Source: Igneacidithiobacillus sp041146875
GTDB taxonomy: Bacteria; Pseudomonadota; Gammaproteobacteria; Acidithiobacillales; Acidithiobacillaceae
NCBI RefSeq assembly: GCF_041146875.1
Contig: NZ_JBFRXP010000013.1
Coordinates: forward strand, 23,945 to 87,944
DNA length: 64,000 bases
Direction of reading: 5' to 3'
Made by a program: the position numbers and the translations under genes. Positions 52,546 through 61,207 of this stretch are shown in pieces. The first letter of the stretch is position 1. Every line of letters starts with the position of its first letter. A model generated the notes under the pieces. The model was not told the origin of the DNA. It saw only the letters and a list, made by a program, of their open reading frames with translations, and made no database searches.

Positions 52546-53877
52546 TTACATTTTTTCCAGCTCCTCCAGGCTTTTCTGCCGAGGTTCGATGCCATAACGC
52601 CAAGTCACGAAGACAGCGAGCAAGGAAATAGCCGCCATGATCACCAGCAGGCGGGGGATGCCCCAATTCTTTTCCACAATTGGGAAGAGCGCTGCGGAAA
52701 GGAGTGCTCCTGCCCGGGAAAGCCCCGTGGCCAGACCAGCGGCACTGGCGCGCAACTCGGTTGGGAAAAGTTCCGTGGCGAAAGCAAAGACCGTGACGCC
52801 CGGGCCGATACCTACCCCTAAGGCATAGATGGCAGAGGCCGCGTAGATGCCGACCAGCCAGTGTTCTGCAGAGGCCAGCGCAAATCCCAGTAGGCCGGTC
52901 GCCATGAGGGAAAATCCCGCGATCTGCAAGGGGACGCGGCCCCAGCGATCAATGCGCGTCATCATGTAGCCAATTCCTACGACAGAGATGCAAAGGATAC
53001 CGGCGTTGATGGCCGCCGCCGCCGCATTGCTCGGCGCAAAGTCGTTGCTGCGCAGTACCAGGGGGAAATAGAGACCGATGCCTAGGCCGACTACATCCAG
53101 ACAAAACCACGGGAAAATGCTGAGAAACAGGCGTCGAAGCCAGGATTTTTGGGCGAGAATCCGCCAGGAATGGGTCGGGGCAGCAAAGCCCTGCAGCATT
53201 GTTTGCCGTGCTGCCGCGGTGCTTTCTGGGTGTAATTGGCTGAGCGCTTGGTCGGCCTCTTGCGTCCTTCCGTGGCGTACCAACCACCGCGGCGACTCGG
53301 GTAAGCCTCTGCGCAGCCAGAGCAAGGCGAGTGCCGGAATGACGGCACTTCCCAACATCCAGCGCCAGGAATCGACACCAGTGAACAGTAGCGCCCAACC
53401 AGCAGCGGTAGATAGTAAGGCCCCCACGTACCAAGCCAGATTCACTCGCGCGAAGCGATTCCCACGCAAGGCTGATGGGGTGTATTCGGCGACGATGGTC
53501 GCGACCAAAGGATAGTCCAAGCCGATAGCTAGGCCGGTAAGCAGGCGTCCGGCAAAAAGTACGGCTAGGTTGGGGCTGCACGCACTGAGCAAGGCGCCGC
53601 CAATGTAGAGCAACATATTGGGGATGAGGAGTCGTCGCCGCCCAAAGTGATCGGTGATAACCCCGCCAAAGAGTCCGCCCAACAAGGAGCCGATCAACGC
53701 CATGCCCATTAGCAATCCGATCTCGGCGGCATGCAGGTGCCAGGTGCTGTGCAGAGGGAGAAGGACTACGGCCATGATGCTGAGATCATAGCCATCCAAG
53801 AGCATGCCGAGCATTGCGGCGCCTAAAGCGCGACGAACTCCGGCTTGCGGGTGGTGGGCAATGGCGTGTCGAGTCAT
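52546..53877 (-). CDS. MFS transporter, sugar/aromatic-acid porter type
   Basis: A 443-residue protein with 12 predicted membrane helices. The loop 2-3 signature DHFGRRRLL and the loop 6-7 start LPESPRWLVRHGR are typical of the sugar-porter and metabolite:H+ symporter branches. The DGYDLSIMAVVLLPL segment in helix 1 recalls AAHS-type carriers. The substrate cannot be assigned. The stop is 296 bp upstream of gltB on the same strand. Confidence 0.85.
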   Translation of the reverse strand: MTRHAIAHHPQAGVRRALGAAMLGMLLDGYDLSIMAVVLLPLHSTWHLHAAEIGLLMGMALIGSLLGGLFGGVITDHFGRRRLLIPNMLLYIGGALLSACSPNLAVLFAGRLLTGLAIGLDYPLVATIVAEYTPSALRGNRFARVNLAWYVGALLSTAAGWALLFTGVDSWRWMLGSAVIPALALLWLRRGLPESPRWLVRHGRTQEADQALSQLHPESTAAARQTMLQGFAAPTHSWRILAQKSWLRRLFLSIFPWFCLDVVGLGIGLYFPLVLRSNDFAPSNAAAAAINAGILCISVVGIGYMMTRIDRWGRVPLQIAGFSLMATGLLGFALASAEHWLVGIYAASAIYALGVGIGPGVTVFAFATELFPTELRASAAGLATGLSRAGALLSAALFPIVEKNWGIPRLLVIMAAISLLAVFVTWRYGIEPRQKSLEELEKM

Positions 53878-53925
53878 AAGGGGTTACCGGCTTGTGCTTG
53901 GATTTGGGTACATACAGGCACCCTC

Positions 53926-54162
53926 TTAGCGGGCGTCCATCATCGCCGTCACCGACCCATTGCGCGCATAAACACAGGATCCGTCGCTGTGTCGGGACGC
54001 TTCTTTCTGGCACCAATCAAGTTCTTTTTGCGTTTCCGTAGGATGTTTTTCATACCATGTGGAGGAGCGGCCCCCGTAGGGCCCCTGTCCAGAAAATAAA
54101 AATGGGAAGATGAGAGCAAAGACGCACACTCCCAGTATTACCCAAACTACCCAACGATTCAT
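53926..54162 (-). CDS. Small membrane-anchored protein with an EexN-like tail
   Basis: A 78-residue protein with an N-terminal hydrophobic helix (about 4-24) that has a Cys at 13 but no clear lipobox. A short extracytoplasmic tail, WYEKHPTETQKELDWCQKEA, with a second Cys resembles the motif of EexN/TrbK-like entry-exclusion proteins. GGAGG stands 7 nt before the ATG at 54162. It lies between two MFS genes, and its function is unknown. Confidence 0.65.
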   Translation of the reverse strand: MNRWVVWVILGVCVFALIFPFLFSGQGPYGGRSSTWYEKHPTETQKELDWCQKEASRHSDGSCVYARNGSVTAMMDAR

Positions 54163-54205
54163 TTTGCTTCCTCCCAAGATCCTGGATATCGAATAAGGTT
54201 TGTCA

Positions 54206-55738
54206 TTAATCCCTGATGTTGCGAGCCTGCGTTTTTGTGGGAGAACGCATGAGTAGAACCATGGGGATCATCACCGCAAAGCTATAGAACACAAAGGTAA
54301 AGGCGTCCAGTATACCGCGCATAGCCGCCTGTTGGCCTAATAAGTGTCCCATGGTAGCCCAGGTGCGGGCGCTTTCCGGTAGATTCGCGGCACTCAGATA
54401 TTGGCCGAGGGCCGTATTAAACGAAGAAATGTGCCCACCAATCTGGTTCCAGCCCGCTTGGGTTTGCTCCGATAGAATGGTGGCAATGATGGCAATGCCC
54501 ACGGAACCTCCGAGGTTGCGCATCAAGTTAAAGATCCCGGAGCCTTCCGCTGTCTCTTCTTTGGTCAGTGTCGCGAAGGCTAGGTTAAAAATGGGGATAG
54601 AGATCAGACCCAAACCAAGTCCACGAATCAGGCCGGGGAAGACAATCCACCACGGACTCACATCAAGGTTATAGTTTAGCGTGTAATAGGAGCCAATCAA
54701 GCCTAGGAGTATGCCCGAGAATATCATCCATCGTGGATTGGCGCCGTGGCTCAGTAGTCGCCCAGCGAGCCACATGGAGAACATGGCCCCCACCCCTTGG
54801 GGTGCCATCACCAGACCAGACGTCACCGCCTCATAGCCCATGTGATCCTGTAAATAGATGGGCAAGATGATCATCACTCCATAGAGCGCTAGGCCAAATA
54901 GCCCAATCCCCGCACTGCCAAGTGCCAGGGAGCGATCTTTGAGAAGCCGCAGATTCACGAGTGGGCGTGCCACCGTGAGGCTCCGCCAAGTGAAAAAGAG
55001 CAAAGCGAGCGTTGCCAGCAGAGTCAAGGTGACGATGAAGTGTGAGGTAAACCAGTTGTCCTGATCCCCAAGGCTGAGCACGATCTGCAAGCTTCCCAAA
55101 CCGATTGCCATTAACGCAAAGCCCATCCAGTCGATCGGGCGGGGTCGCTCGCTTCTGCCAGCCTCCGGCACATGCAGCCAAATCAGCGCCAACGCGAGGA
55201 GACCAACGGGTACGTTCACGTAGAAACACCAACGCCAGCTCAGTTGATCGGTAAGGAATCCGCCGAGAATAGGACCCACAATGGGGCCGAGCATAATCCC
55301 CATCCCCAGCGTCGCCATGGCTACCCCACGTTTCGCCGGGGGGTAACTGGCCACCAGGACTGACTGGCCGATTGGCACCATGGCGGCACCAAAGCCGCCC
55401 TGTAGAAATCGCCAAAAAACCATTTCCGCAAGGCTGTGCGCCTGGCCGCACATGGCTGATGAAAAGACAAACACGGCTACGCTCCAAAACATGGCACGTT
55501 TCTGGCCATAGCGTTCTACGATCAGTCCGGTTAGCGGGGTAACGATGACCATGGCCAATAAATAGGTGGTGAGTACCCAAGTTCCCTGATGAGGGTTGGC
55601 CCGCAGCGCTCCTTCCATGTTGGGGAGCGCCACGTTGACGATGGTGGTGTCCAGCACGTTCATGATGATCGCGGCCATTACCGCAAAGGTAATGGCCATC
55701 AGCGAAGGGGGAGTAGTCTTACGATTCACAATATCCAC
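54206..55738 (-). CDS. DHA2 family MFS drug efflux protein (EmrB/QacA type)
   Basis: A 510-residue, 14-helix major facilitator. Motif A-like VERYGQKRAMFW, the helix 1 motif LDTTIVNVALP and motif C GPILGGFL are typical of EmrB-type proton antiporters. No EmrA membrane-fusion gene is adjacent. The start is GTG at 55738 or a GTG three codons later. Efflux substrates are unknown. Confidence 0.88.
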   Translation of the reverse strand: MDIVNRKTTPPSLMAITFAVMAAIIMNVLDTTIVNVALPNMEGALRANPHQGTWVLTTYLLAMVIVTPLTGLIVERYGQKRAMFWSVAVFVFSSAMCGQAHSLAEMVFWRFLQGGFGAAMVPIGQSVLVASYPPAKRGVAMATLGMGIMLGPIVGPILGGFLTDQLSWRWCFYVNVPVGLLALALIWLHVPEAGRSERPRPIDWMGFALMAIGLGSLQIVLSLGDQDNWFTSHFIVTLTLLATLALLFFTWRSLTVARPLVNLRLLKDRSLALGSAGIGLFGLALYGVMIILPIYLQDHMGYEAVTSGLVMAPQGVGAMFSMWLAGRLLSHGANPRWMIFSGILLGLIGSYYTLNYNLDVSPWWIVFPGLIRGLGLGLISIPIFNLAFATLTKEETAEGSGIFNLMRNLGGSVGIAIIATILSEQTQAGWNQIGGHISSFNTALGQYLSAANLPESARTWATMGHLLGQQAAMRGILDAFTFVFYSFAVMIPMVLLMRSPTKTQARNIRD

Positions 55739-55868
55739 TGACGCTCGCGATATTTAGGTTAGAAGAGCCAGAATGTCGATCAGGGTCGATAATTGATTGC
55801 CTAACTGCATCCCCCGGCAGGTCCGCGATAGCCAATCGAGAATGTTCACAAAGGGCAGCATGCCGCGC

Positions 55869-56939
55869 TTAGGGGGTTCGCTCCCTGATGGCCATCTGCT
55901 CCAATTCTGCAGCCAGTGCCAGATAGCGTTCGGCGTTATGTAGCTCGGTGATAAACCGATGGGGAATTCCCTCCAAGCCTACCTGAGCACCCACGAGCGC
56001 ACCGGTCAACATCGCTCGTGACATATTTTGTCCACCTCCGTTGATTGCATGCAATACCGCTGACTCATAATTATTCTGGAAACGCGTGGCCAGATAGTAA
56101 GCCGCAGGCAATTGGTGGTAAATGGCACAAGGCATGCCGTATACCAGACTTGCCTTCCAGGCGGGTTCAATGACGATGTCAGGATCCGCTGCGGCAAGTG
56201 CGGCATATCCCGCCGTGAGCAAGGCATCTGGCGATGCGAATTGGCCTGCCTGAATCCGTTCGCCGCCCGGCGATGGTAGCTGGAGGTGGCCTTGGGTCAC
56301 TGTGTGAAAAGGTAGCGCTCCACTTTTCACTTGCGCCATGAGTGTGGTGCTAATTTCTGGAGTCATCGAAGCGCCTGCTACCAACTGGGCCAAAACAGAG
56401 TTGAATGCCATACTCATAGCGACGATGGCCGGATCGTGTTGGGTCAAGGTAATGTTGCTACATACCGCCTCTGCCATTTTACTCGGTTGCAGGGCATAAA
56501 AAGCAGCGATGGCAATGGCGCGTTCGGCGCCTTCCGTCGTGTCTGCATCGCCAGCACATTCTTCCCATGGCCGATTCTCCAGTACGCGTTTACGCCAGGC
56601 TTCGCGAATTGATTGATTGGTATAGCCGCCTGGTCCTTGCATAGGTGTGCCGTCTAATTGCGGGAACAGTTGTGTATCCAATCGATGGGTAAAATCATTC
56701 TCTTGATAACCCGCGCAGTCCACCAACGACTCCATCAGCATGACCAGCAGCAACCCAGTTTGCGAGATATCCCCCGCCAGCAGCCCGCTGTGATAACGTC
56801 CGGGGCGCGGCGTGAGATACTCGGTAATCCAAGGTCCGCATTCGTGGTGTAATTCGGCAAGGTCGTAGTACCAATGACACCCCAAAGCCAATGCATCACC
56901 AATCAGGGCGCCCATCAAGGCACCCGCTACGCGTTGCAT
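55869..56939 (-). CDS. ADP-ribosylglycohydrolase / J1-crystallin-like protein
   Basis: A 356-residue all-helical protein of the DraG/J1-crystallin superfamily. The N-terminus GALIGDALALGCHWYYD and an internal GDADTTEGAER fit. The C-terminal segment that in DraG supplies two metal-binding aspartates (GGDTDT) reads NGGGQNMSRAMLTGALVGAQVG here, so the metal ligands appear lost. Catalysis on ADP-ribosyl bonds is therefore doubtful. AGAGGTG precedes the ATG at 56939. It is followed by nothing on its strand for 130 bp. Confidence 0.8.
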   Translation of the reverse strand: MQRVAGALMGALIGDALALGCHWYYDLAELHHECGPWITEYLTPRPGRYHSGLLAGDISQTGLLLVMLMESLVDCAGYQENDFTHRLDTQLFPQLDGTPMQGPGGYTNQSIREAWRKRVLENRPWEECAGDADTTEGAERAIAIAAFYALQPSKMAEAVCSNITLTQHDPAIVAMSMAFNSVLAQLVAGASMTPEISTTLMAQVKSGALPFHTVTQGHLQLPSPGGERIQAGQFASPDALLTAGYAALAAADPDIVIEPAWKASLVYGMPCAIYHQLPAAYYLATRFQNNYESAVLHAINGGGQNMSRAMLTGALVGAQVGLEGIPHRFITELHNAERYLALAAELEQMAIRERTP

Positions 56940-56972
56940 GTTTCACCTCTTTGCTTCGCCAAAGACCGCTCC

Positions 56973-57797
56973 TCAGTAATCGCGTTCGCGCCGATACCAC
57001 CAGGAGCGCCCCATCCAAGGCAGGCTGTACCACCAACCGGCAATACTCTCGACCGCATTGCGCAGATCGCGCTGCACTCTACGATAGAGCGGACGTTTCC
57101 GCTTCCCATGGCTAGTGCTCCATCCCCGTACTGCAATTACCGATGGGCAATCCGCTCGGATACATACGGGATAGGGTTCCACTACCAGAACGCGCAGGTG
57201 ATGGTGCCAGAATTGATCAATTACCTGATCCACCGGCACGCGAATGGTTTCCGTAGTTGTGAGCAATCGTTCCGCCGCCTTTGGCGTCAGCAGGTATGCT
57301 GCGGTGCCCATTGCCGGGCGGGGATAGTGGCAGAGCGTATGCGTTTCATCGAAGCGGCCCACTACAAACCCTTTGCGATCCCAGCGCTCCGCCAAGAGGC
57401 GCAGTACGTCCCAGTCAGACTCGCAGGCCAAGGCTCGACGCAGGATTTGGGCAAAATCGGCAGGGAGTTCAACGTCGTCTTCCAAAATACAAATGCTGCG
57501 ACCTAGGCGTAGACACTCTCGCCACAATGTTTGATGGCTTAAAAAGCATCCCAACTCCCCCGCACTGAGGGCGTAGCCGAAATGTCGTTGGCGATAGGCC
57601 GCGTCGTAGGCTGTGATTTGTTCGCGATCTTTCAGCGCAATGGCGGGAAAGTACCGCACTGAAATATCCTTTCGTGCGCAAAGTTCGATGACGTTGTCGC
57701 ACCGCTTTGCATCGCTGGCCATGCTAATCACATAGACCGGTGGCATGACCAGTGCGGATTCCGCGCGGGCGTAGGGCAGACTAGTGAATCTTTCCAT
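56973..57797 (-). CDS. Glycosyltransferase family 25 protein
   Basis: A 274-residue LPS-type glycosyltransferase. VYVISMASDAKRCD at the start, GELGCFLSHQTLW and the acidic ILEDDVELP are the family 25 hallmarks (the DXD-like metal site is EDD). GGAAG precedes the ATG at 57797; an internal ATG at 57746 is an alternative. The last 17 bp of the upstream sulfotransferase gene overlap its start. It may decorate lipopolysaccharide or a small glycan; the acceptor is unknown. Confidence 0.85.
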   Translation of the reverse strand: MERFTSLPYARAESALVMPPVYVISMASDAKRCDNVIELCARKDISVRYFPAIALKDREQITAYDAAYRQRHFGYALSAGELGCFLSHQTLWRECLRLGRSICILEDDVELPADFAQILRRALACESDWDVLRLLAERWDRKGFVVGRFDETHTLCHYPRPAMGTAAYLLTPKAAERLLTTTETIRVPVDQVIDQFWHHHLRVLVVEPYPVCIRADCPSVIAVRGWSTSHGKRKRPLYRRVQRDLRNAVESIAGWWYSLPWMGRSWWYRRERDY

Positions 57798-58677
57798 GCG
57801 TTAGCTTCCACAGACGACCACGACGACGACGGCGCCAGTCCGTTTCTTGGTCGAGGAGGGCGCAGACGGGCCCCCAAACACTAAAATCCGAATACAGGGA
57901 CTGCCATTGCTCCCAGAACGCTGCGGATGGCGTTAGATGGATGGCATTGAGTGCTTGGTACAGTCGTGCAATGGGCGCCAGCAGGTCAGTGTCATCGGGG
58001 CAGTGATGATGGTGCAGGGATGCCTGTAAAAACTCTTTTTGGTAGCTTGGCAAAAGCTCCTCGCGGATCTCATACCCCAGGCAGAGTGCGATTGAATGTA
58101 GCGCGGTGGCCGGGTCCTGAAAAAGCTCCGAAAACCGTAACACAGCATTTTTTCTTCCTTGCAGGAGCGATAAAAAGGGTAGCCAATGAGCTGCCCACAT
58201 AAACTGGCTGCGTATCGGGTCCATGGCATTGCGCGCGGCAAGAGAAGCCACGACCTCGGCCGGATGTCGGAGGGCCCACAAGAAGCGCAGTTCAATACCG
58301 GCCGTGTCCGCCACCTCCAGCCAAAAAGGCAGCGTGCGCAAGGTTCGTGGATCCTTAAAGCCCCACAACCCCCAGGATTCGCAGCGATCCTGAAACAATG
58401 TGGTGGCGCGCTGTACAAGACCGGCGTCGGCTGCGGCAAGAACTTCCTCCCGGCTGAGCAATCGGGCCTCATTCCAACGCAGGTTACAGCGCTCCAAAAG
58501 AATCTGATTGATCGCGACCACCTCGTGGTCTTCCCAATACCCGCGAGGGTTATCAGGCCCCGCACCAATCAACTGATCGCCTAAGGATACGCTCCAACTC
58601 TCGATCCCCTTGGCGATGGCGCTGGTACCGCTACGGTGCATACCGAGAACACAGAGCACGGTGGGATTTTCATTCAT
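57781..58677 (-). CDS. Sulfotransferase-family protein
   Basis: A protein of about 298 residues with the PAPS-binding loop GMHRSGTSAI at the N-terminus and a 3'-phosphate-binding-like region (RHPAEVVASLAARN). The ATG at 58677 starts just before the loop; a frame open to 58794 would add 39 unconserved residues. Coupled to the family 25 glycosyltransferase, it suggests sulfation of a surface glycan. The C-terminal 60 residues are variable. Confidence 0.78.
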   Translation of the reverse strand: MNENPTVLCVLGMHRSGTSAIAKGIESWSVSLGDQLIGAGPDNPRGYWEDHEVVAINQILLERCNLRWNEARLLSREEVLAAADAGLVQRATTLFQDRCESWGLWGFKDPRTLRTLPFWLEVADTAGIELRFLWALRHPAEVVASLAARNAMDPIRSQFMWAAHWLPFLSLLQGRKNAVLRFSELFQDPATALHSIALCLGYEIREELLPSYQKEFLQASLHHHHCPDDTDLLAPIARLYQALNAIHLTPSAAFWEQWQSLYSDFSVWGPVCALLDQETDWRRRRRGRLWKLTHGKIH

Positions 58678-58858
58678 AGGCTGCAAGGCGGCATTTCCTG
58701 TAGTTGTTCCAGCACAATGGTAAAAAATACTTGTCGATAAAACGACTGAATTTGCGTTAACAATCGTTTCTCTGGTCATTGTGGCTGATATCACTGGTTG
58801 GAAAGGCAGTATCTCTGCTCAATGTCGAGCGGATGACTGGCCGGATTATTGGATGTAC

Positions 58859-59050
58859 TCAACGTCCCCAATACCCTCGACGCCATCCAGGATGCCAATA
58901 CCAGCCTGGATGCCAATAGGGATGAATGATTACCGGGCCGGGTTGGACCACAGCCACAGGCCCTCTCGGCGGTACCACATAACAGCCTGGCAGTGCGGAC
59001 ATCGCGCCCACGGTTACCGTAACCAAAAGAGCTTTACGCAGAAAATTCAT
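58859..59050 (-). CDS. Small lipoprotein with His/Trp/Pro-rich tail
   Basis: A 63-residue protein. The signal peptide ends in the lipobox LPGC (about Cys23). The mature part is Pro-rich and closes with repeated HPGW units (HPYWHPGWYWHPGW). GGGAGG precedes the ATG at 59050 by 9 nt. It is the last gene of the run of small exported proteins downstream of the ECF sigma operon. Function unknown; metal binding by the histidines is conjecture. Confidence 0.62.
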   Translation of the reverse strand: MNFLRKALLVTVTVGAMSALPGCYVVPPRGPVAVVQPGPVIIHPYWHPGWYWHPGWRRGYWGR

Positions 59051-59133
59051 GGTAACTGCCCTCCCAAGGAAAAGATCCTTCACCCATATGCTTTTCAATA
59101 CCGGCTACCCGGAGTCGTGACATAGGTTTCGCC

Positions 59134-59484
59134 TCACTGTCCCACTTCCTGGCTAATGGCGTTTTCTCGAAGGTTCAACTGATGTTGTTGCCCTTCTGTG
59201 ATGTACCCGTTGAGAATCCCGCCTTGGTGTCTGGCTTCCCAATTTTGCGTGCCAACCACTTGGCGGACCTGCTGATGTAACGCGGCTGCCCGTGCCGGAG
59301 AAAGTTCGCCCTCAATAACCTCCTGATGAATGCGATGATCCAAATGGTGGGCACGACCCAATACTTCTGCTCGCCGGGGATGATGCCGAGTCCAGACCTC
59401 ACCGGCCTGCGCGTTACTGATCGCGGGCCCGGAGAGCACCAATACAAAAATGCCAAAGAACAAGGATTTATCGAATCGAAACAT
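59134..59484 (-). CDS. Exported small protein of unknown function
   Basis: A 116-residue protein with a Sec signal peptide (cleavage near AQAGE, residue 28). The mature part is helical and rich in His, Arg, Glu and Gln (RTHHPRRAEVLGRAHHLDHRIH-like content around 32-53). Its start is 12 bp downstream of the DUF3106 gene, so it belongs to the same operon. It is probably periplasmic, and I recognise no domain. Confidence 0.68.
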   Translation of the reverse strand: MFRFDKSLFFGIFVLVLSGPAISNAQAGEVWTRHHPRRAEVLGRAHHLDHRIHQEVIEGELSPARAAALHQQVRQVVGTQNWEARHQGGILNGYITEGQQHQLNLRENAISQEVGQ

Positions 59485-59496
59485 GCGCTGATCTCC

Positions 59497-59781
59497 TCAG
59501 TGATTAATGCGATGAGACTGTTGATACTCCTCCCACAGGCGTTTCTTTGCGGCTGGCGGGAGTCGTTGAAAGCGCTGGGCTCGATTCAGGATCTGCGCCC
59601 GGCGCTGTGGTGAGAAGTGCTGCCAACGCTGTAAGTGGCGCTGCCAATCGGCTCGGGGAGGCGGCCGCTCCCATTGCGGCTTCTCGGGGGGATGGTGGCG
59701 TTGCCAAAACGGGGTGGCCTCCGCCGGCGTGGCGCATGTTGTTAGCAGTATTACCATCAAAAAGAGGACGCGCTTACCCAT
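59497..59781 (-). CDS. DUF3106-like exported protein
   Basis: A 94-residue exported protein. A short signal peptide precedes a Trp/Arg/Pro-rich body with repeats of the kind WQRHLQRWQHFSPQRRAQIL and RLPPAAKKRLWEEY, as in DUF3106. In betaproteobacteria DUF3106 genes often follow an ECF sigma factor and its anti-sigma gene. That is the arrangement here. It overlaps the anti-sigma gene by 8 bp. Confidence 0.72.
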   Translation of the reverse strand: MGKRVLFLMVILLTTCATPAEATPFWQRHHPPEKPQWERPPPRADWQRHLQRWQHFSPQRRAQILNRAQRFQRLPPAAKKRLWEEYQQSHRINH

Positions 59782-60214
59782 GATCAGCTACCTGTTCTAA
59801 TTGGTTCGGATGCGTATTCAGCCACTCGTAGAAGGTGAGATGAGCCACGACTTGTTGTTCCACTACTGGCGCGTTGCTACTGTTGGGTGCGGAAGGCTGG
59901 CTACTCACCCCAGAGAACCATTGCCAGGAACCAACCGCCAGGAGCAGGCAGGCACTGGCTGCAACACCGATCCAAAAGGGGGCTCGTCTTGCTGGGTAGT
60001 GCGGCTGTCGAAAGATCGTTACGCCCTGCGGTCGCGCTGACCAAACGGCGATGAGATCCGTTGTAAAACGACTCCGCTTTTGGCAGAGCTGGCAATGCGC
60101 TACGTGCGTCGCCACCTCATCGCTAGAGGCAAGGAGTCCTGCGCGCCACCGATCCAGGGTTTCGCTATCGGGATGTCCATCGGACAGATGTGCATGCAAT
60201 GTTTTATGACTCAT
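59774..60214 (-). CDS. Putative zinc-finger anti-sigma factor
   Basis: A 146-residue single-pass membrane protein. The cytoplasmic N-terminal part carries HVAHCQLC, the HX3CX2C zinc anti-sigma signature (about residues 37-44). A membrane helix follows at about 80-98, then a short periplasmic tail. It overlaps the sigma gene by 11 bp and would hold that factor inactive at the membrane. Confidence 0.78.
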   Translation of the reverse strand: MSHKTLHAHLSDGHPDSETLDRWRAGLLASSDEVATHVAHCQLCQKRSRFTTDLIAVWSARPQGVTIFRQPHYPARRAPFWIGVAASACLLLAVGSWQWFSGVSSQPSAPNSSNAPVVEQQVVAHLTFYEWLNTHPNQLEQVADHG

Positions 60215-60794
60215 GGAAATATCCCTCCGGTGTCCAGTCGGCCAACCGTTCCCGTAGACGCCGCAGAGCCCGAAAATGGTGTACCTTGACGCTTCCGGCG
60301 CTACAGCCCATGGCAGTTGCCGTCTCTTCGACGCTCAACCCTTCCCATTCCCGCAACAAAAAAGCTTGCCGCTGCCGCGGCGCCAACTGCACCAGAGCCA
60401 CTTGAATCGCCTTGCCGAGTTCGCGATCCATCGATTGTCTCTCTGGCGTTGGAGACGATTCGGCGACCTGATCCAGTGGATCTGAGTCCTCTTCGTTTCG
60501 CCGTGACCGAAAACCCAACACTCGCTCCAGCGTTTGACGTCGATGCTGGTCGCGTATGCGGTTTTGCAGGATCCGATAAAATAGGGGTACTAATTCCTCG
60601 GGCGGACGGTTGGCGTAGCGCCGCATCAAGGTCAGCGCCGCATCCTGCACCATATCCCACGCTAAATCTGTTTGTCCCAGATCGAAGCAAGCCATTCGAT
60701 AGGCGCGCTTTTGCACTTGGGAGAACAGGCTGTGCCAGGATTCTTCCGTTACAACGGCTCTCGTATCAATAGGAATGGCCTCAATGCGGAACAT
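60204..60794 (-). CDS. ECF-type RNA polymerase sigma factor
   Basis: A 196-residue sigma factor with region 2 (LAWDMVQDAALTLMRRYA) and region 4 (APRQRQAFLLREWEGLSVEETATAMGCSAGSVKVHH-like helix-turn-helix, about 135-172). Region 3 is missing, as in ECF factors. The operon sigma, anti-sigma, DUF3106 and small exported proteins suggests an envelope stress response. No confident autoregulatory promoter could be seen upstream. Confidence 0.86.
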   Translation of the reverse strand: MFRIEAIPIDTRAVVTEESWHSLFSQVQKRAYRMACFDLGQTDLAWDMVQDAALTLMRRYANRPPEELVPLFYRILQNRIRDQHRRQTLERVLGFRSRRNEEDSDPLDQVAESSPTPERQSMDRELGKAIQVALVQLAPRQRQAFLLREWEGLSVEETATAMGCSAGSVKVHHFRALRRLRERLADWTPEGYFHES

Positions 60795-61093
60795 GTCGTC
60801 AAGCTACCCTGTATCGTTCCAATGCTGCTATAACGATTGACTAGGTCATTTGGTTGACAAGTTCTGCGGCGTATGACGCAACACTCGGCCACAGCTCACC
60901 GTTAAGACGATAAACACTTATTTACATTGGGGTTCTGGCGGTTCCTGGCACGCTTGGCGTGAGTGTGTAAAAATTCCCTGTGTGGTCGATTTGTCGATTC
61001 CTGATCCACAATGATCTTCGCCTGAGCAGGCGGTACGTCGGTCTTCGCCGCCAGACTTACCCCTAGCGTGTCGCTACATTGCGAGGTTCCAAC
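60795..61093. other. Gap of 299 bp between the sigma gene and a small ORF
   Basis: No convincing gene is visible on either strand. It contains two short inverted repeats (CACGC-TTG-GCGTG near 60949, and CGCCT-GAGC-AGGCG near 61019). The minus-strand promoter of the ECF operon must lie here or just inside, and the plus-strand promoter of the small ORF at 61094 must also lie here. Confidence 0.4.
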
Positions 61094-61207
61094 ATGCGCC
61101 TGACCATCTTGATCGCCCTCTCCCTGTTGGTAGCTTTGGGAAACGCTCATCGGCACTGGCGGTGGCGTAATCCGCTCGGTCGTTGTCTCGGAGTCACGCG
61201 ATCGTGA
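61094..61207 (+). CDS. Small exported or membrane peptide, coupled to the next gene
   Basis: A 37-codon frame with GAGGT (61083-61087) 6 nt before its ATG. The product starts with a hydrophobic signal-like stretch (MRLTILIALSLLVALGNA) and ends in a His/Trp/Arg-rich tail. Its stop overlaps the next GTG start (GTGA at 61204-61207). The ribosome binding site and coupling support a real gene. No homologue is recognised. Confidence 0.45.
   Translation: MRLTILIALSLLVALGNAHRHWRWRNPLGRCLGVTRS

Noticed and set aside
58781..59125. 114-codon plus-strand frame over the small lipoprotein gene
   Set aside because: The minus-strand lipoprotein has a signal peptide, a lipobox and a ribosome binding site. 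This frame has none of these.
60795..60825. ECF autoregulatory promoter with GGAAC as -35
   Set aside because: On the minus strand GGAAC lies only about 28 bp before the sigma start, leaving no room for a -10 and a leader.
60902..61156. 84-codon minus-strand frame in the gap after the sigma gene
   Set aside because: No ribosome binding site, unusual composition, and it overlaps the better supported small ORF at 61094.
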